A stretch of DNA of 64,000 nucleotides. Origin: Motiliproteus coralliicola (GTDB lineage: Bacteria > Pseudomonadota > Gammaproteobacteria > Pseudomonadales > Balneatricaceae). Under the pieces are notes generated by a model that made no database searches, was not told the DNA's origin, and saw only the letters and a list, made by a program, of their open reading frames with translations. The DNA lies in contig NZ_QQOH01000001.1 in the NCBI RefSeq assembly GCF_003345655.1, positions 1,054,001 through 1,118,000 on the forward strand. The letters run 5' to 3'. Positions within the stretch are counted from its first letter, which is position 1. Each line of letters starts with the position of its first letter. Position numbers and translations under genes: made by a program. Positions 59,704 through 64,000 of the stretch are shown piece by piece.

Positions 59704-61737
59704 TCAAAGTGCCAGTCGGCGCAGCTGCACACGCAAGCGCTGCAGTTGAGGATCCCGTTCATTGGCCGAAGGGGCGTATAGACAGAGTTCAAACTGTCTG
59801 GCGATTCGCTGCAGTGCCACCGCCTGATCTGGCAGGGACTCAGCTGCGCGCCTGACGAAGCTGGCCGGTGCCTCACCGACCTCGGGTTGCAAGCCTTTAC
59901 GCGCCAAGCGCCGACAGAGCTTACGGTAGAGTTTCAACAACGGGTCGGGACGGCTTCGCAACCCGCTCTGACGGAAAATCCACCAACTCAAACCCAGCAA
60001 CAGAGCAGCTATGGTACTCAGCAACAAGGTCGCCAGCAGCTTCAGATCAACCCGGTCGAACAGTCGGCTGAGTAACTCTCGCTGGGCTTTGGCGTCATAA
60101 CCGAGCATCACTCGATACCAACCGTAGTTGAGGTAGTCCCAGCTCAAACGCAGCTGGGTAATCCAGGCTGAACCCCGATAGCGAAGCGGCGACAACGGAC
60201 TGTCCTCCAGAAAGCTACCCTCCTGGGCCATCGCCTGTTCCAATCCCTGCTCCACCCGCTCCGGCGACACCCAGGCGGTGGGGTCAAAGCGCACCCAGCC
60301 TTGCTGCGGTAACCACACTTCGACCCAGGCGTGGGCATCAAACTGGTGTACCAACAGGTAACCGCCCAAGGGATTCAGTTCGCCGCCCTGGTAGCCGGCC
60401 ACGATACGCGCCGGCAGCCCCACCGCCCGCATCAAAAACACAAAGGCGCCGGCATAATGGCTGCAAAAACCACGGCGGCTTTCGAACAGGAATTGATCGA
60501 CTCGATCACCACTGAGTAACGGCGGTCGCAGGGTATAGCTGAAATCCTGCTGATTGAAATAGCGCAACACTCGATGGACATAGTCCGCCGCGCTGCTGCT
60601 GTCGCGCCTTAACCGCTGCGCCAAGTCCCGAGTGAGCGGGTCGGTGTCGGGCAGCTGCAGGTTGGCCCGGTGCAGCCAGGCCGGTAATCCGGCCGCATCC
60701 AGCGTGTAACCGATGGTCGAACTGACCCGATAACGAAACGGACGAGCTACCGGTTTATCCAGCAGCAAGCGGAAGTCACGGGTGGCTCCCACCCCGCGGG
60801 TATCGCTGCGAGCCCAAGCCAGCCCAAACAACCAAGGTTGGTCGGTCGGTTCCATCATGACTTGATAGTCATAGCGGCTCAGCGGCGTCGGTGAACCTGA
60901 CAGCGGCGGTGTTAGCCAGCGATTACCATTGTTTTGCCAGTCGACCTGCTCGCGTTGATCCAGATCCAACCCCCGGGTCCAACGATGGCCGTCATAGTTA
61001 TCCAACACCAAGGCTCGCCAGTATCTCTCGGACGCGGGCGGCACCTTGCTGCCTGGGTCGAACTCGACCCGAAACGCCAGCTCGGAGGATTGGCTCAACT
61101 GAGCGATGTCGCCAGCCGAGATGGTTTCGCTCAAACCGGTCTTGGCCCGATTCTGCCCCAGATCCAGCGACCAGATCGGCCCAATCCGCGGCACCAGCAC
61201 AAAAAGAACCAGCATCATCGGCAGGCTATAACCCATGATCCGCAGGCTGATCCGCAAGGTTCTGCGTGGCCGGGTATGTAGCACCGACTGGTTCAGGCCC
61301 AGCAGCGCGGCCGTTACCATCACGCACACCAACGCCAGGTAAAGGGTCAACAGGATCGACTGATCGAAGAAGAAACTGACCGCCACCACAAAGTAGCCCA
61401 GGATCACCACAATAAAGGCGTCACGTCGGGTACGGCTTTCGATCAGCTTGAAACAGAACCCCAGAATCAACAACGCACTGCCGGCATCGGGTCCGGCCAG
61501 GGTACCGTAGTGGGCGAACACCGCCGCACCTCCGCCGAATACCAGTAGTGCTCTGATCGGGCGGTTGGGCCCATGCCAACGACCGCGATAAACCATCAGT
61601 TTCCAAACACCGCAAAGTAGGCAGATCAGGGTTACCCAGACCGGTAGCCGCAGCATGTGGGGCAACAAGGCCCCAAACATCGCCGCCAGCAACCAGGCCA
61701 AGCCGTTGCGGGGGATCTGATAATCCGGCTCGTTCAT
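59704..61737 (-). CDS. TgpA-type transglutaminase-like membrane protein (DUF3488)
   Basis: A 677-residue protein: six N-terminal membrane segments (residues 10-180), a periplasmic transglutaminase-like domain with catalytic Cys in RRGFCSHYAGAFVFLMRAVG (near residue 422), His in HQFDAHAWVEVWLPQ and Asp in WVRFDPTAW, then another membrane helix near residue 555 and a DUF4129-like tail. Related to Pseudomonas aeruginosa TgpA, an essential protein. Start overlaps the DUF58 stop by 4 bases. Third gene of the MoxR-DUF58-TgpA operon. Confidence 0.94.
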   Translation of the reverse strand: MNEPDYQIPRNGLAWLLAAMFGALLPHMLRLPVWVTLICLLCGVWKLMVYRGRWHGPNRPIRALLVFGGGAAVFAHYGTLAGPDAGSALLILGFCFKLIESRTRRDAFIVVILGYFVVAVSFFFDQSILLTLYLALVCVMVTAALLGLNQSVLHTRPRRTLRISLRIMGYSLPMMLVLFVLVPRIGPIWSLDLGQNRAKTGLSETISAGDIAQLSQSSELAFRVEFDPGSKVPPASERYWRALVLDNYDGHRWTRGLDLDQREQVDWQNNGNRWLTPPLSGSPTPLSRYDYQVMMEPTDQPWLFGLAWARSDTRGVGATRDFRLLLDKPVARPFRYRVSSTIGYTLDAAGLPAWLHRANLQLPDTDPLTRDLAQRLRRDSSSAADYVHRVLRYFNQQDFSYTLRPPLLSGDRVDQFLFESRRGFCSHYAGAFVFLMRAVGLPARIVAGYQGGELNPLGGYLLVHQFDAHAWVEVWLPQQGWVRFDPTAWVSPERVEQGLEQAMAQEGSFLEDSPLSPLRYRGSAWITQLRLSWDYLNYGWYRVMLGYDAKAQRELLSRLFDRVDLKLLATLLLSTIAALLLGLSWWIFRQSGLRSRPDPLLKLYRKLCRRLARKGLQPEVGEAPASFVRRAAESLPDQAVALQRIARQFELCLYAPSANERDPQLQRLRVQLRRLAL

Positions 61738-62780
61738 CCGCGTCCCTCCGCCGCCACGGCCGACAGATCGGCAACCGAATCCTCAGCAAGGGCAGTGGCC
61801 GGCTCCGGGCTCAGCCCATAGAGTGCCAGCAAACTCAGGCAACGCTGAAGATGTAGATCACCCTGCCCCGGTGCCACTTCAGCTCCCGGCAGACGTAACC
61901 CGAAGCGAAGCCCCTGCTGGTGGTACTGAATGACCCAATGACAGAGGCGACTCAGCCGTGCCTCCACCCCCATGCCACTGTAGGCCTCCCACTCCAGCCA
62001 GCGGGCCTGTTGCTGATAACCGGCAAAGCGTTTGCTGTGCAAGCGTCCATCCCGGGCATAGTTTTTCCAGGCAATCTGGCGCGGGTTATCACCGCCCTGG
62101 TAGGGTCGCAGACCATCAAAATCATCGCTGCCCTCATGGCTCAACCGCTGTCCTCGGCCGCTACCGCTTTCGAGCCGTTGCGGATACGGCTCGGCGATCG
62201 GTTTCGGGTAAACCAACGCCCGACTATCCAGCTCCAGCCAACTCCAGGCCCGCAGCAGCCCCAGCGGATAACGGGACTCAATTTTTAGCCGTGGTAACTG
62301 CAGCCGACCCCGTTGCTTGGCATCCAGCAATAGCGGCTGCTGCTGCCGACGCTGCTCGATCAGATCGAGCTTGACGCCAGCAACCCCGGGCGCTCCGATG
62401 GCGATCGACTCATGCTCGCGTTCACTCTCCAACAGCAGACCAAACGCCACCTGCTGACCGACAAAACCGGGTTGGTTGCTGCCTCGGCTCAGGCGCAATC
62501 CGGCCAGATTCGCATAGGTAAGCAGGATGGAACTCATAAACAGCGACACCAAAAACAACGCAACCAGCAAGATCAAGCCGTTACCGTAATTGATCCCCCC
62601 GATAAACAGCGCCAACGTCATAACCAGAAAATAGAGCCCATGAAGGGTCGGCAGGATAAAGATTCGCCGCTGGTTCAGCGTCGTCGCTCGGGTACGGGGA
62701 AGTCGCTTTCGCAGCCAGGCGTCAGACCAGTGTCGCCAGCGGCGACGTAACCCGGCCAGGGGAGAGAATCCAGCCGGCAC
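61734..62780 (-). CDS. DUF58 domain protein
   Basis: A 348-residue protein with two membrane segments (about residues 40-80) and a DUF58 domain marked by EGSDDFDGLRPYQGGDNPRQ IAWKNYARDG. It has the vWA-like fold and is the usual partner of MoxR ATPases. ATG follows the moxR stop by 4 bases; its stop overlaps tgpA. Confidence 0.93.
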   Translation of the reverse strand: MPAGFSPLAGLRRRWRHWSDAWLRKRLPRTRATTLNQRRIFILPTLHGLYFLVMTLALFIGGINYGNGLILLVALFLVSLFMSSILLTYANLAGLRLSRGSNQPGFVGQQVAFGLLLESEREHESIAIGAPGVAGVKLDLIEQRRQQQPLLLDAKQRGRLQLPRLKIESRYPLGLLRAWSWLELDSRALVYPKPIAEPYPQRLESGSGRGQRLSHEGSDDFDGLRPYQGGDNPRQIAWKNYARDGRLHSKRFAGYQQQARWLEWEAYSGMGVEARLSRLCHWVIQYHQQGLRFGLRLPGAEVAPGQGDLHLQRCLSLLALYGLSPEPATALAEDSVADLSAVAAEGRG

Positions 62781-62784
62781 CGGA

Positions 62785-63744
62785 TTACTCCAGAACCTCG
62801 ACCGAATCGAGCAGCAGCCGGGTCAGACTGACCCCTTTGTGGCCGGTACAATCATAATCACCACGCAGGCGATGCTCGGCCACCGACGGCAACACCGCCT
62901 GAACATCCTCGGGCACGACATAGTCACGTTGTTCGATCAGCGCCCAAGCCTTGGCTGCCTGTACCAGCGCCAGCGCACCGCGTGGCGATAGTCCATAATC
63001 GCAGTCATCGCTGCAGCGACTAAATTCCACCAGCCGCTGAATGTAATCGAGCAAGGGATCCGACAGATGTAACGATTCGGCCTGCTGTTGCAATCGTTGC
63101 AGCCGCGGTAACGGCAAGCAGCACCTTAGCTGTTCCAGCCGTCGACGAGGGTTTCGGCCGCTCAATAACGCCCGCTCGGCCGTGCGATCCGGATAACCCA
63201 ACTCGATCCGCATCAGAAAACGGTCCAGCTGCGATTCAGGCAACGCGAAGGTACCCAATTGATGCTGCGGGTTCTGGGTTGCGATGACAAAGAACGGTTC
63301 GGGTAGCTCGCGACTCTGACCATCGACGGTAACCTGACGCTCCTCCATCGCCTCGAGCAGCGCGCTCTGTGCCTTGGGCGTGGCGCGGTTGATCTCATCG
63401 GCCAGCAGCAACTGGGTAAACACCGGCCCCGGCTGAAACTCGAACTGGTGTTCTTTGGCATTGAAGATCGATGCGCCGACCACATCGGCCGGCAACAGAT
63501 CGGAAGTAAACTGGATCCGATTGAATTCGAACCCCAGCACCCGGGCCAATGCCTGCGCCAGAGTGGTTTTTCCCATCCCGGGCAGGTCTTCGATCAGCAG
63601 ATGCCCCTGCCCGATCAGGCAGGCCATGGCCAGGCGAATCTGACGAGACTTACCCAATACCACGGTTTCAATCTCCGCCAACGCCTGATGCAATAACTGT
63701 TGATCATCGGCGACGGACTGGGGCTCTAGCTTTTCTAGGCTCAT
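62785..63744 (-). CDS. MoxR-family AAA+ ATPase
   Basis: A 319-residue AAA+ ATPase: Walker A EDLPGMGKTTLAQAL near residue 57, Walker B LLLADEINRATPKAQSALLE, sensor-1 FVIATQNP and the arginine-bearing SPRGALALVQAAKAW. MoxR ATPases act as chaperones that activate partner proteins, here DUF58/TgpA. First gene of a tightly packed operon (4-base gap to DUF58, 4-base overlap to tgpA). Confidence 0.95.
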   Translation of the reverse strand: MSLEKLEPQSVADDQQLLHQALAEIETVVLGKSRQIRLAMACLIGQGHLLIEDLPGMGKTTLAQALARVLGFEFNRIQFTSDLLPADVVGASIFNAKEHQFEFQPGPVFTQLLLADEINRATPKAQSALLEAMEERQVTVDGQSRELPEPFFVIATQNPQHQLGTFALPESQLDRFLMRIELGYPDRTAERALLSGRNPRRRLEQLRCCLPLPRLQRLQQQAESLHLSDPLLDYIQRLVEFSRCSDDCDYGLSPRGALALVQAAKAWALIEQRDYVVPEDVQAVLPSVAEHRLRGDYDCTGHKGVSLTRLLLDSVEVLE

Positions 63745-63792
63745 GGAGTACTCCTGAATGGGGATGTCGCCAGTATAGAGGCTTTGGTCAAC

Positions 63793-64000
63793 TCACCAAG
63801 CCAGCTTCGCCGGTTCTTTGACCAGAATCACGTCCAGCAACTGGTCTCGACCACGTAAGGGCAGCTGGCGCTGCTCCAGCGTCTCCAAGGCCAATCCGGC
63901 GACTTCGGCGCTATGACGTGACAGCAGTAGCGGCACCCCCAAATGTTTAGTCTGACCTTCAAGGCGGGCGGCGGTATTGACCGTGTCACCCAGTGCCGAC
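63793..64000 (-). CDS. Class III adenylate/guanylate cyclase, C-terminal part (partial)
   Basis: The last 69 residues of an open frame that enters the window from its right edge on the minus strand. The sequence SALGDTVNTAARLEGQTK is the conserved N-x3-R cofactor-binding block of class III nucleotide cyclases, close to their C-terminal end. The stop TGA is at 63793-63795, 48 bases ahead of moxR on the same strand. Domain content upstream cannot be seen. Confidence 0.85.
   Translation of the reverse strand, partial: SALGDTVNTAARLEGQTKHLGVPLLLSRHSAEVAGLALETLEQRQLPLRGRDQLLDVILVKEPAKLAW

Overview
The window reads as chromosomal DNA of a free-living, probably marine gammaproteobacterium of the Oceanospirillales/Pseudomonas-like grade. 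The basis is the gene set: RpoS, a long single-chain GcvP, a ChrR-linked ECF sigma factor, a 531-residue Pseudomonas-type isocitrate lyase with malate synthase G, the AapJQMP amino-acid transporter, FmdB-AspS-YebC, HopJ, YgiQ, DUF3461 and two CspA-type proteins. This placement is an inference from gene content. I saw no rRNA, tRNA, CRISPR array, prophage or transposase. Most genes are housekeeping or metabolic, and many end in clear hairpin terminators.

Layout. 0-3.2 kb: a divergent stress locus with an ECF sigma/ChrR pair on one side and a flavoprotein plus a DUF1365 protein on the other; both directions carry a TGATCC-N18-TAnnn promoter. 3.4-6.9 kb: glutarate/glutaryl-CoA catabolism (LysR regulator, glutaryl-CoA dehydrogenase, class III CoA-transferase). 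7-12 kb: YtoQ, SDR, thioesterase, RpoS (without nlpD beside it), an enoyl-CoA hydratase and a flavin reductase. 12.1-14.6 kb: serA and serC. 15-20.3 kb: the glyoxylate shunt (glcB, a LysR regulator, aceA). 20.4-22.3 kb: small, poorly characterised proteins, one with an ADP-ribosyltransferase-like N-terminal signature, then HopJ. 22.6-24 kb: a lone polyprenyl-phosphate sugar transferase. 24-30 kb: RluA-type pseudouridine synthase, secreted proteins, a TrpD2/YbiB-like protein, a phosphoesterase coupled to a sodium:solute symporter. 30-31.5 kb: an M23 peptidase overlapping a bactofilin by 91 bp. 31.7-34.3 kb: a cold-shock protein and a chemoreceptor with a FliA-type promoter and an extra C-terminal domain. 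34.3-38 kb: yebC, aspS, fmdB, HIT. 38.4-43.5 kb: FemAB-like protein, DMT transporter, gcvP. 44-48.5 kb: the aap transporter behind a perfect sigma-54 promoter. 48.6-56.5 kb: DUF4197, DsbA-like isomerase, ComFB, AcpH, Csp, YgiQ, a PAS-GGDEF-EAL protein, DUF3461. 56.5-64 kb: a large secreted beta-propeller protein, the MoxR-DUF58-TgpA operon, and the end of a class III nucleotide cyclase.

Together the genes suggest a heterotroph living on amino acids, acetate and other C2 units: amino-acid uptake under nitrogen (sigma-54) control, lysine/glutarate breakdown, glycine cleavage and the glyoxylate bypass, with chemotaxis, cell-shape and photo-oxidative stress functions. Nothing here is clearly a new defence or mobile system. 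The most rewarding items are the promoter-resolved ECF/ChrR locus, the overlapping peptidase-bactofilin pair, the ART-like orphan at 20.4 kb, the C-terminal-domain chemoreceptor, the lone ComFB protein, and an inverted-repeat element near 38.2 kb.
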